A stretch of DNA of 64,000 bases, taken from Corythucha ciliata (Eukaryota; Arthropoda; Insecta; Hemiptera; Tingidae). Shown here piece by piece: positions 23,290-33,573 of this stretch (the first letter of the stretch is position 1; every line of letters begins with the position of its first letter). A program made the position numbers and the translations under genes. The notes under the pieces were generated by a model that was given only the letters and a program-made list of their open reading frames with translations, did not search any database and was not told where the DNA came from. The stretch is taken from the NCBI GenBank assembly GCA_038030265.1, contig CM075943.1, positions 5,208,001 to 5,272,000 on the forward strand. The letters run 5' to 3'.

Positions 23290-24000
23290 ATGGTGGACGC
23301 GAACAAACGTTTTTCTCAATTTTAGCCACGACTTCACGATTCTTTAATAATTTTTTTTTTACAGTTTTGGCCACAAATAAGCGGTTTTCACTATTTTAGT
23401 CCCAAATTAGCAGTTTTCCCTTTATTTTAGCAGAATGCCCACCTTCAAAAACCGCCTAGCAAGAATTACGCGACGTTTTTCTCAATTTTAGCAGTATATT
23501 AGCAATTTGTCGACCTTTTTTATTCATGTTTTAGATCTTCCCTAAACTTTAGACGAAATTTCTTACAGAATCCACAAATTGACGTTTTTTGGGTCAATTT
23601 TAACCAATAATTAGCGCCCTTTGCTTAATTTTCAGCCTCCAGTTAGAAATTGTCCTCTATACACCTATTATATTAGCCACAAATTTGCGTTTTTTTCCGC
23701 GGATTTAGGCCTTTTTCAAATTTAGATTATTTTTGTTACAGAAATTGAGATTTGTTTCTGTTTTAGCAGCGAATTCGCAGGTTTTTCATTTTACAGCCTT
23801 CAACTGACAGATTTTCTCGATTTTAGCCAAATTCACCGTGAATTGGCGCAATTTAACGCTTTTTTAAAAATCTTCATTAGCGCATTTGCTGCTCGGTGTT
23901 TGCGCTTTTAATGTTTATTGTGAATTATTGTTCTACCGCGATTTAACGCTATTTCTCCACTTTCATCCGAGAATTTGAGCGCTATACATATTATAAAATC
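23290..24000 (+). repeat. Type 3 degenerate array, plus orientation
   Basis: About twenty imperfect CAATTTTAGCCGCGAATTAG units with T-rich spacers. The strand orientation flips just before the poly(A) run at 24047. Confidence 0.65.
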
Positions 24001-24046
24001 GTATAGCTGAAATTGAAAAAAAAATGTTATTTCACGGATCTATTTG

Positions 24047-24107
<61 letters not shown>
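24047..24107. repeat. 61-bp poly(A) run
   Basis: An uninterrupted homopolymer of 61 adenines at the boundary between plus- and minus-oriented type 3 arrays. The exact length may be an assembly estimate. Confidence 0.9.
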
Positions 24108-24108
<1 letters not shown>

Positions 24109-24109
24109 G

Positions 24110-24840
24110 CTCTAATAACTGGAAAACCGCAAAATTGAGATAAATCGCTCATTCGCAGCTGAACTTTGGGGATGAAATTAAGAAACAGGGACAATTCGCT
24201 AATTCACGGTTCAAATGGGGAAAAGGCGGTGATTCTCAGTTAAAATTGAGAAATAATTCGAGTCTGAAATTGATAAAAAAACAAAACAAAAAAAAAAAAC
24301 GTTGATTTGTGAAAATATTCGAGAAGGTCCATTAATACGCGGCCAAACCTGAGAAAAAACCCGCTAATTCACGGCTAAAATTGAGATAAAACGCTCATTA
24401 TCAGTGCTTAGCTTGAGAAAGAGCGCTAATTTGAGACTAAAATTGAGAAACAGCGATCATTCACCGCTCAAATGGAGAAAACCGCTAATTCGTGAATCAA
24501 TTTGAACAAATTCCGCTAATTTGCGGCTAATGTTGAGTAAAGGCTGTAATTCTCGGTTAAAATTGATGAATAATGCCCGACTAAAAATGAAAAAAAGCGC
24601 GGGACAAAAAAAAAAAAAAAATGGTAGATAATCCACGATTCGCAGCTAAAATGTACGATAAACGCTAATTCGCGGTTAAATTTTTGAAGGCCCGCAATCG
24701 CGAGGGCTGAAACATAGAAAACCCCGCTATCTCCCGACTGAAATTGAAATAAAACGCTCGTAAATTCGCAGCTGAAATGGAGAAAAACGCTCATTCTTGG
24801 ATCAATGAAGCAAAACATTTGCAGATTCGCGCATAATGTT
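24110..24840 (-). repeat. Type 3 degenerate array, minus orientation
   Basis: The units are the reverse complement of those in 23290-24000, so the two blocks form an imperfect large inverted structure around the poly(A) run. Confidence 0.65.
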
Positions 24841-24869
24841 TAGACAGTGGTCTAAACACGGTTTAAGCT

Positions 24870-25275
24870 ATAGCCAAAACCCACGAAATAGTGCAGATCC
24901 AAGTGCGGGCAAATGCTCGCGAAAATGGTACCCGGAAATTGGCGTTTTCGTGAGCCAGAATCTTGACTACGGTTGATAACGGTGCAAAATCCTCGCAATT
25001 GTAACGTTTTTTGAAAAACGAAACCCAACGCAGCAAGCCAAGCCGAAACCCCCCACAAAATCAGGGTTTCGGTGAGCTCGCAAAAATGGTTTTTAGCGAG
25101 GAAAACTCGAAAAATTTGGCGTTTTCGTGTGCGAAAGTTGTTTTTGAATGAGGCATCCCCACAAAAATGGATTTCCGTGCACGAAAAAACGCGATTTTTT
25201 TTTTTATGCCAAAATAGTTCGGCAAGTGGAACCTGCAAAACTGTGTTTGTTTTTTTTTGTGAGCCGAACCCACGA
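24870..25275. repeat. Type 5 degenerate array
   Basis: Units with GTGAGCC(G/A)AACCC, GCGAAAA and TTGGCGTTTT. The frames here are repeat artefacts. It adjoins the foldback element at 25285. Confidence 0.5.
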
Positions 25276-25284
25276 AATAGTACG

Positions 25285-25773
25285 TTACACAACGAGAGAG
25301 GAAAGTGGAACTTTACCGGCGAGTTGTCGTAAGCTCACGAGGCGCCATCTAAGTGAGCTTTACGTCAACGAGTCGGCTGAAGTTCAACTTTTCTCGAATT
25401 GTGAACGACATTATTTAAACAAACAAAAAAATCCATAACATTTTTCGCTTGACCTACGGAGCAAGTGGATGTTTTCATCATGGCAACCTCACATCGAAAG
25501 AAACACTTTGATCTCAGCGTGTTATTTGCCTATAATTTATAGCAGTACTTTATGTCACTGCTAGGAGTGATGTAAAGTACTTTTGGTCACTGTTAGGAGT
25601 GACTCGTGGTGAAGTGCCTCCCACTTGGTAAGTCAAGCGAAAAATAGCGTTCGAAACTCGTGAGGAGCGTTTTTACGCGCTCGTTGTTAGTTTAGCGAAC
25701 TCCGCTTCGCCTCGATCGCCAAACACAACTCGCGCGTAAAGTGACGCTTTCCTCACTCGTTGTGAAATATAAT
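25285..25773. repeat. Foldback element with ~170-190-bp inverted arms
   Basis: The left arm (about 25285-25475) and right arm (about 25605-25773) are diverged inverted copies of the family also seen at 13.8-14.06 kb. The left arm carries ACAACGAG(A/T)GAGGAAAG and GCGAGTTGT and ends TTTTTCGCTTGAC. The right arm carries the reverse of each. The centre holds a smaller hairpin whose arms begin AGTACTTTATGTCACT and end AGTGATGTAAAGTACT (25549-25590). The BEL insertion starts directly after the right arm. Confidence 0.65.
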
Positions 25774-26225
25774 TGTTCAGTTTAGTTGTATTTTTTATTT
25801 TTTATATTTTTTTTATTCATTTTTATTAATTTTTGTTCGTTTAGTGTATTAGTCTTAAAATTTATTATTATGGTAATTAGATGTTAAGGGCTCGTTCCCC
25901 TCCCACTCCTGACTATTCCCCTCCCACTCCTGGTCGGGACAGTGGCAAGTTGAGTGCCAGCTTGCATCTTGTTGAGAGCGTTCGGAGTGAAGTCGTTTAG
26001 CCTCAAAAGAAAGAATTTTGTTTTGTTTCTATTTGTTATCAATTCGGCGGATTCGTAAAATACCGCGCCCTCGCGTCGAACAATTAGGCAATTTGGCCTT
26101 CGTCGTATCGTCTGTGGAACTTCCAACTCGGCTATTCAATTTATAGGGTAAGTCCCGACCACATTTCCCTCGTTCGTTAAAATACAGTCCACATTTATTT
26201 TCTCGTCGTCCCTTCGTCCGTAACA
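25774..26225 (+). repeat. BEL/Pao LTR1 (5' LTR, 452 bp)
   Basis: It begins TGTTCAGTTTAG and ends CCGTAACA. It is nearly identical to LTR2 apart from a few substitutions and a T-rich length difference. The high similarity indicates a fairly recent insertion. Confidence 0.9.
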
Positions 26226-26246
26226 TTTTGGTCCTCCGGGCCGGAT
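26226..26246 (+). other. Probable primer binding site region
   Basis: TTTTGGTCCTCCGGGCCGG follows the LTR directly, and the same sequence follows LTR2. Position and TGGTCC composition fit a tRNA-primer site, but the tRNA was not identified. Confidence 0.5.
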
Positions 26247-26486
26247 TTGGTTATTGAAATTGTAATAGTTGTAATTAGCAAGATTAGTGCGTTTTCGTCG
26301 TTTTTAAATTTAGTTATTTTGGGTTTCGTGGAATTCCATCGTGTACCGGGTTCTAGGAAGTGGTAGAGTGACCTCGAAGGAATAGCGCCAAAAGAAGACA
26401 ATTCGGTCTCATTGTGGCTTGAGCACTCAATTCAAATTCCTCATTCGTTAATTCGTTCGTCGTTCTCGTTCTTGTTCGTATTCAAA

Positions 26487-27830
26487 ATGAACGCCAATGT
26501 AAATCGCGAATATTTCAAACTTAGAGGTTGGCTAGTTTAGATAAGCGAGAAACATTTTCGTCGGGTGATTTATTAGAAATCACAGAAACCCTGGAACAGA
26601 AGAACGCTATCATCGATAAGTTTTATGACCTCTCAGTTTGCGAAGAGTTGCCGAAGAACTGCACCCTTGATCAAATAAATGAAAATTTGGAAAAGTTCCT
26701 CTCCCTGTGTTTCTCGTTGGATTCAAAAGTTCGTGAAAGATATCAATCTCCCAGGGCCAGTTTGAGTAATTTTCCAAGTCAATCGAATCTAGTTGAAGAT
26801 GATGCTGAAAGTCAGTTGGAGATAGACGCTTCATCACCCCCTCCACAAGTTGAGCCAATTTGTAGATCCCCGACTTGCAGGGACTTCGCCTACAAACAGT
26901 CGAATTTTATTTTGCCCAAAATTCCAAGTCTCTTTTTAAGTCGCTCATTATCGAAAATCGTGAAATCGACGACATTCAACGTCTTCATTACCTTCGAACT
27001 ACGGTGAAAGGCGAGCCCCTACAATTAATTGAGTCGTTACCCTTCGAAGGCCATAATTTCGGTGTTGCTTGGGACACTTTAGCGTCGCGTTACGACCAAC
27101 CCAGAGCTGTCGCGGCAGCACATTGGTCCAAAATTGTCAATTATCCTCAAGTTCGAAAGGATGCTTGATCTTTGTCAAACCTCATCTCGACTGTCAAAAC
27201 TAATATCAGTGCCTTAAAAGTCTTGGAGCTTCCGGTTGAGTCTTGGTCGTTCGTAGTGATTCATACCATCCTTCAAAAATTAGATCCTTCGACTCGAGAG
27301 GCTTTCGAAATTCAGCAAAACGAACCCTTTCCGTCGTACAACGATTTAATCACGTTTCTGGAAAAAACAGTCAACTCGTTAAGGGCTGCAGAAATATTCA
27401 GTAGTCCTCATCCACCCCTCTTCTTGTCGAGGCAAAATATTAAGCCTAAAAGGGAATCTCGTTCGCTTGTAACAGTTTCGAGTGCAAAATGTGTCGCTTG
27501 TCACCAGAGTAACCAACACGAGGAAGAGTTGTCCAAATGTAAAAAATTCCTCCCGCTGAAACCATTTGACCGTTACACTTTGGCTAAAAAAGGTGGCCTT
27601 TGTTTTAAAGTGTTTGAAATCGTCACACACAATCAGAGATTGTGGGGCCAAAGGTTCGTGTTCGTCTTGTGGTGCAAATCATCACTCTCTGCTGCACTAT
27701 TCGTCCAGACCAGTTGAAAGGGAATGCTCTTCCACGGACAGTTCGAGCTCTTCATTAGACCCCAAAGGCAATCCTTCAAATTCACCCTCTTTGCTGTCTC
27801 GCAATTCCCTTTGTCGGACCCCCTAAACGG
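26487..27830 (+). pseudogene. BEL/Pao gag (DUF1759 region and zinc knuckle), disrupted
   Basis: It is the structural protein of the element's particle. The likely start is ATG 26487-26489 (MNANVNRE). That frame soon stops at 26538 because 13 nt are missing relative to the second, truncated unit at 31737. The gag frame resumes with SLDKRETFSS. Further on, a frameshift near 26880-26950 leads into IQRLHYLRTTVKGEPLQLIE and AWDTLASRYDQPRA, the DUF1759 signature. An in-frame TGA (27166-27168) follows, then a long helical segment, then a frameshift near 27606 inside a CX2CX4HX4C knuckle (CLKSSHTIRDC). There are at least four lesions. Confidence 0.85.
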
Positions 27831-27835
27831 TTCTG

Positions 27836-28615
27836 TTGTCAACTGCAATTGTCGACGTCTATTGTAACGGTCGTGTTCGTAGTTGTCGAGCATTACTAGA
27901 CACCGGAAGCCAGAATTCGTTTATTGTGAGTCTTCTAGCTGATGAGTGGGGTCTACCTAAGCTGAAGGTCAACGTTGCGGTCTCAGGCATGAGTAAAACA
28001 AAAGTAGCTGCAATAAAAGACTGCGTTCAATTAACTCTTTCGGCGGTTGGGCGTACCGCTCCCCTTTGTCGCGTTCGCTCTCTTTGTATCGACCAAATTT
28101 CGGGTAAACTTCCCTCGACGTCCTTGTTTGTTAATCTCTGGGATCACGTTAAACCCCTACGCTTGGCTGATCCCGAATTTGGTACTCTTCGAGAGGTCGA
28201 TTTATTGCTAGGAGCTGACGTGCTCCATGAAGTCTTTCTTGCGGGTAAAGCCCATGGCACGCCCGCTGTCTTGGAAACTATTTTTGGATGGGTATTGGTT
28301 GGACCCACTGAATCTTCCGTTAATTTGGTGACATCCATGGACGTAACACCGAATGCGTCGTTTAATTTTCATTCAACTCTCGAGGAACTTGGCACGTCGT
28401 TTTGGGACCTCGAAAATGTCCCGGAGAAGCAATTGGTCACTCGTGATGACAAGTTATGTGAAGAGCTCTTCTCGAAGACCACTCAAAGGGATTCGGAAAT
28501 CGTCAAGTTACCGTTCATACCTGGTGAACCGCAGCTAGGTGATTCGTTTTCTATCGCTAAGCGTCGTTTCTTCATCCTAGAGTCCCGTTTGCAAAAAGAC
28601 AAGGTTTTTTTGTGA
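27836..28615 (+). pseudogene. BEL/Pao aspartic protease and start of RT polyprotein
   Basis: The frame is open for 259 codons (its first codon is not an ATG and it would be read as part of the polyprotein). The retroviral-type aspartic protease motif DTGSQ lies at 27899-27913, followed by LLLGADVLHEVF and ETIFGWVLVGP, the usual BEL/Pao pattern (Peptidase_A17/DUF1758). Toward the end, LPFIPGEPQLGDS begins the RT N-terminal region. The frame ends because of a one-base length change in a T7 run (28605-28611). The RT continues in another frame. Confidence 0.85.
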
Positions 28616-30190
28616 GGAATATTCGTCGGTAATCCGTCAGCATATAGATGAGGGCCATCTCGAAAAGTCTGGTGATAACGTCGTCCTCGGCACTCACGAT
28701 CATGGTTATTTCTTGCCTCACCACGGTGTTGTCAAAGAAGAAAGTGAGACAACCAAACTTAGAATTGTGTTCGACGGGTCTTGCAAAACTACTAATGGAA
28801 GGTCACTAAATGATACCCTTATGGCGGGACCGAAACTCCACAACGATTTAATCCAAATTTTAATTCAGTTTCGTCTGCGACCAATCGCTCTGTCCGGAGA
28901 CATTAGAAAAATGTTCTGCCAGGTCAAGGTTCATCCTGATGATAGGAAGTACCAAAGAATTTTGTGGAGATTTTCTCCAACGGACCCCATCGATTGTTAC
29001 CAGTTCACCACTGTCGTTTTCGGTCTGAACTGCTCCCCATTCCTAGCTATGTGAGCTATCCTACAACTAGTTGAGGAGGAAGGGAAGGCCTTCGGGGCCA
29101 GTCAGACAATTCGAAATCATGTCTTTGTTGATGACATCAGTACGTGCTGCCAAGGCGAAGACAGTGCTATTCACTTGTTCAAGGATCTCACTGAATTGCT
29201 CCACAAAGGTGGTTTTGAAGTCAGAAAGTGGATGTTCAATTCAGAAAGGGTTATGGAATCGATACCGCCCGAATTCCGTCGAAGCCAAACGTCCATGTCA
29301 TTTGAGGGGGAAAAGTCGACCTTCAAAGTTCTTGGATTGCTATGGGACGTGCAAGCTGATTGTTTTCGTTTCAGCATCGTCGACATCGCTCCTGCTTCAA
29401 CTAAAAGAGGCATCCTGTCTTCGATCGCAAAAATTTTTGACCCCGTGGGATGGTTAGCCCCAGTTGTTCTTTTGGCTAAATTGATCCTCAAAGATCTCTG
29501 GTCACGTCAATTGGATTGGGGCACCCCTTTGCCAGAAGATCTCGAGGAAACTTGGAATCGTTTTGTTAACAGCCTGTCTGAATTGTCCAGAGTGAGTATC
29601 AGTCGCCCATTTCGGCGCATGAACGAAGAGGCTATTCTTTATTTACACGCGTTTGGGGACGCATCAGAAAGGGCATACGGTGGCGTCGTCTACCTCGCGG
29701 TGTCAGGCCCAAATCGCGTCGAGCCATGTTTAATCGTGGCAAAAACAAGAGTCTCGCCTTCAAAACCAAAATTGACGTTGCCCAGGCTCGAGCTACAAGC
29801 TGCTGTTTTAGTTTCAAAACTCGTCAAATATTGTATCGGCGCCTTTAGCAACCAAGCGTCTTCGAAATTGTCGGGCATATTTTGTTGGACCGATTCGACG
29901 GTCACCCTACACTGGGTCAGGTCCACCGCCACTTTATGGCACACCTTCGTGGCTAACAGGGTCAGTACAATTCAGGAAAATACTGAGCTGTCTTGGTGGG
30001 GCCATGTTCGTTCTGAAGACAACCCGACCGATTTTGCCTCGCGGGGACTGTCTCCTTCCGATTTGCCATCGTGCACAAAATGGTGGAAGGGGCCCACCTG
30101 GCTTTCGTCAGACCCATCTTTGTGGCCGTGTGACACGACAAAATCTTATGAAATCCCTGCTGAAGTTGAGATGGAAAGAAAATCGCCAGT
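28616..30190 (+). pseudogene. BEL/Pao reverse transcriptase and RNase H, one internal stop
   Basis: RT signatures appear in order: KLRIVFDGSCKT, SLNDTLMAGPKL, LSGDIRKMFCQVKVHPDD, the catalytic FVDD in HVFVDDIST (29121-29138), and GGFEVRKWMFNS. An in-frame TGA at 29052-29054 breaks the protein just before the FVDD motif. RNase H follows, with FGDASERAYGGVVYLA, LPRLELQAA, CWTDSTVTLHWV and DNPTDFASRG. FVDD instead of YVDD is within the range seen in BEL/Pao elements. Apart from the single stop, the region is well preserved. Confidence 0.9.
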
Positions 30191-31002
30191 CGTCAAATCC
30201 CTTCTGTCAAATTTGGGCCCCACGAACTCCCGAAGAGGTTTACCATCGCATATCTTTTCAGACAACGGCACGAATTTTCAGGGAGCAGATTCGGAACTTC
30301 GTAAGTTTCTCTCAAATTCAGAAGTCAACTCGGTCATTGCTGACAAATTGAGCATGAAACAAATTGAATAGCACTTCAATCCACCCTCTGCCCCTCACTT
30401 CGTAGGAGTTTGGGAGTCGATGGTAAAATCAGTCAAAATCCACTTGGTGAAGACTATCGGACAAACAGTGTTGACTTATGAGGAATTATACACCGTTCTC
30501 ACTCGCGTTGAAGCGTCGCTGAACTCCCGGCCTATCACGGCTGTTTCGTCGGATCCCAATGATTTCGCCGCTTGACTCCCGGTCATTTCCTCGTGTTTCA
30601 GCCCCTCCTCACAGCTCCCCTCTCCTCAGTCTGGTGCAGACTCGTTGGGTCATTTGAGGCGATGGGAATTGGTCAAGCGCTTGCAGGATTTGTTTTGGAA
30701 AAGATGGACCAAGAAGTATTTGTCTACACTCCAATCAAGATCAAAATGGACTCAGAAAAGCGATAATTTGCAGATTGGTTCTCTAGTTATAGTTAAAGAG
30801 GACAATCTCCCTCCCCTATCATGGAAATTGGGTCGGATTGTCGAAACCTTTCCCGGAAAGGACCAACAGGTTCGCGTCGCTACTGTAAAAATACCGGAAC
30901 TCATCAACGGTAAAATATCGTTCAAGTTGTATAAGAGACCGGTAGTCAAATTAGCCCCGTTACCCATTTACCGAGTTGCAGAAGCTGAAGCATGTCGGTT
31001 CA
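30191..31002 (+). pseudogene. BEL/Pao integrase fragment and DUF5641 C-terminus
   Basis: The integrase lacks its zinc-binding HHCC domain and the first catalytic aspartate. RNase H linker sequence (KSPVVKS) passes within about 20 codons to SDNGTNFQGA (second catalytic aspartate, 30261). Then come a stop at 30369-30371, HFNPPSAPHFVGVWE, SLNSRPIT, and a frameshift at about 30570 before TPGHFL. The C-terminal DUF5641 domain follows (RRWELVKRLQDLFWKRW, VKEDNLPPLSWKLGRI, PGKDQQVRVATVK). The deletion would abolish integration by this copy. Confidence 0.85.
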
Positions 31003-31014
31003 GGGTGGGCGGGA
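31003..31014 (+). other. BEL/Pao polypurine tract
   Basis: GGGTGGGCGGGA sits immediately upstream of LTR2, as expected for plus-strand priming. Confidence 0.75.
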
Positions 31015-31458
31015 TGTTCAGTTTAGTTGTATTTTTTATTTTTTTGTATTCATTTTTATTAATTTTTGTTCGTTTAGTGTATTAGTCTTAAAATTTATTA
31101 TTATGGTAATTAGATGTTAAGGGCTCGTTCCCCTTCCACTCATGACTATTCCCCTCCCACTACTGGTCGGGACAGTGGCAAGTTGAGTGCCAGATTGCAT
31201 CTTGTTTAGAGCGTTCGGAGTGATGTCGTTTAGGCTCAAAAGAAAGAATTTTGTTTTGTTTCTATTTGTTATCAATTCGGCGGATTTGTAAAATACCGCG
31301 CCCTCGCGTCGAACAATTAGGCGATTAGGCCTTCGTCGTATCGTCTGTGGAACTTCCAACTCGGCTATTCAATTTATAGGGTAAGTCCCGACCACGTTTC
31401 CCTCGTTCGTTAAAATACAGTCCACATTTATTTTCTCGTCGTCCCTTCGTCCGTAACA
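31015..31458 (+). repeat. BEL/Pao LTR2 (444 bp)
   Basis: Same start and end as LTR1. It acts as the 3' LTR of the first unit and the 5' LTR of the truncated second unit. Confidence 0.9.
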
Positions 31459-31835
31459 TTTTGGTCCTCCGGGCCGGATTTGGTTATTGAAATTGTAATA
31501 GTTGTAATTAGCAAGATTAGTGCGTTTTCGTCGTTTATAAATTTAGTTATTTTGGGTTTCATGGAATTCCATCGTGTACCGGGTTCTAGGAAGTGGTAGA
31601 GTGACCTCGAAGGAATAGCGCCAAAAGAAGACAATTCGGTTTCATTGTGGCTTGAGCACTCAATTCAAATTCCTCATTCGTTTTTTGGTTAATTCGTTCG
31701 TCGTTCTCGTTCTTGTTCGTATTACGTCGATTCAAAATGAACGCCAATGTAAATCGCGAATGTTTCAAACTTAGAGTTAAGGTTGAAAGGTTGACTAGTT
31801 TAGATAAGCGAGAAACATTTTCGTCGAGAAACATT
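31459..31835 (+). pseudogene. Truncated second BEL unit: leader and first gag codons
   Basis: It repeats the region after LTR1, including the primer-site sequence and ATG 31737-31739 (MNANVNRECFKLRVKVERLT). It keeps 13 nt of gag that the first unit has lost, plus two further leader segments of about 8 and 9 nt. It stops at TTTTCGTCG and, after a repeated AGAAACATT, joins LTR3. Almost the whole internal region is deleted. Confidence 0.85.
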
Positions 31836-32020
31836 AATTCGGCGGATTCGTAAAATACCGCGCTCTCTCGTCGAACAATTAGGCGATTAGGCCTTCGTCG
31901 CATCGTCTGTGGAACTTCCAACTCGGCTATTCAATTTATAGGGTAAGTCCCGACCACATTTCCCTCGTTCGTTAAAATACAGTCCACATTTATTTTCTCG
32001 TCGTCCCTTCGTCCGTAACA
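31836..32020 (+). repeat. BEL/Pao LTR3, 3' 185 bp only
   Basis: It corresponds to LTR1 positions 26041-26225 base for base in length. It ends CCGTAACA and is followed by the ATAAT target duplication. Confidence 0.9.
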
Positions 32021-32207
32021 ATAATATTGTTTTTGTACGAAACGATAAGTCAAATATAAACTTGATTTAAGTCACCCAACCAGAACAAAACACACCGCAC
32101 TCCACGGAGAAAGCGAAGGCCACAAAAGAAGAGAGGTTCCCATTATATGCTATCTTCCCTAAGGTGAAGGGTGAAGAATCACAGCTGTTTACGCCTGACT
32201 TTTCAAC

Positions 32208-32231
32208 TTTTCCTCACTGCAGTGAGGAAAA
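32208..32231. repeat. 24-bp perfect palindrome
   Basis: The half-site TTTTCCTCACTG is followed directly by its reverse complement. It lies in a region resembling the arms of the 25.3-25.8 kb foldback family (GTGAGGAAA, AAGTTCCACTTT). Confidence 0.7.
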
Positions 32232-32334
32232 ATATTGTTCCTCTCTTGAGATGCAAAGTTCCACTTTCGCAGGGAGGTGGTTACAGTGAGGGAAGTACCA
32301 CTTTTTTCACTGGTAACGCGAAAATGTTTTATAC

Positions 32335-32640
32335 TGTGAATAATCAGCGAAATCCGAGAAATTGGTTTTTTAGTAAGTCAAACTAGCTAAAATCGGATTT
32401 TAATACGAAAAATCTGTTTCCAAGTTGAGCCGACCCTCGGAAATCGGTTTGCCAGCAACAAGCATCCGCGAATTTTTTATTTTTGGTTGAACCGATTATG
32501 CGAAAACGTATTGTGTGTTGTTTTTCATTTTTAGTGAGAAAAATCCGCAAAATTGGTTTTATGGAGCGAAATCCAAGAAACTTGTGTTTCTGTTAGCCGG
32601 ATTAGCGGATTTTTTTTTTCAAGAAAAATCAGGTTATTTT
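32335..32640. repeat. Type 5 degenerate array
   Basis: Units with GCGAAATCCGAGAAATTGG, TTTTTAGTGAG and AAATCGG. Short and diverged. Confidence 0.5.
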
Positions 32641-32699
32641 CTCTGTTTTAACCGCGAATTTACCTCCAGGATGCGCGAAATTTTCTCAATTTAAGCTTA

Positions 32700-33573
32700 A
32701 GCATTTAAGCAATTTAAGCAGTCAAAAATAGCAAAATTGCTGACCGCTGTGTTTCACGTACCTATAAAACCATGAACATAGAACCTGAAAATCCTCATTT
32801 TTCCGACCTTTGAGCTTTTCGGGTCCTCCCCCGTCGCCCCCATACCGTCTTTGAGCTCGATTGAACGTGGTGAATGACGTCACCGAGGTCTTCTCTTCCG
32901 TGCTATTTTCTTTTAGTTGTAGTTGGAGGGGATAAAATAGCCTCGCTATTAGGCGACGCGACGTCGAGAATACAAACCCTCAGCTGAATGCCCACAGCCC
33001 ACTCTCCATTGCTGAACCTCGTCCGACCCACTTTTTTTTTTCTCGAAATTATGTATTGCCTCCCACCCCCTCCCCTCACCTGTCTTCTCACGGGGTCAAC
33101 AGTTAAAAGTCCGTTTTTATTCTCGAATAAAGTTATACACCACCAATACCAAAAATTGCTTTTTGGTGATTCCGCCATACTCTTCATCGTTAAAACTACG
33201 AACAAAGTGGTTCTTCATTTTAGACAATTATAAACTCCGTAAATTCACTTTTGTTGAGCTATTCTCCTTTAAAATGAAGTTCCCCTAGAGGTATATATTT
33301 TATATTTGGTTGAAAGTTGATGATTCTGGGTGGCGGTGAAGAGAGGATGAGGGTGGGGGTGAAATGGAGCAGGATAATTAGCCCGATCAAAGGACTTAAA
33401 GCTCCTCTAGACATCATAGTCAGTACAGTCAAGGAGATTAATTTCAGTGTCGGGGAAGCCCTATTCGTATAGTCAAAACTTAAGAGGGTCAACCCCAAGC
33501 TTTTATACTTCCATGTTTATTTTAATGTTCACCACTGACCCTGCATACCTTAACCCTCCTCCACCGCTTAAAA
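32700..33573. other. Non-coding stretch, nothing recognised
   Basis: No gene supported. Low-complexity GGTGG and T tracts occur. It ends where the 9-kb tandem duplication begins. Confidence 0.45.

Larger units (their letters stand above)
25774..32020 (+). mobile_element. BEL/Pao LTR retrotransposon, compound LTR-internal-LTR-deleted internal-partial LTR
   Basis: Outer boundaries are set by ATAAT on both sides (25769-25773 and 32021-32025), TG start and CA end. The units are LTR1 25774-26225, internal region 26226-31014, LTR2 31015-31458, a short 5' internal remnant 31459-31835, and a 185-bp 3' LTR piece 31836-32020. The internal region encodes the BEL/Pao order gag, aspartic protease, RT, RNase H, integrase and DUF5641, all on the plus strand. 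It is interrupted by frameshifts, stops and an integrase deletion, so this copy is not autonomous. Confidence 0.9.
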
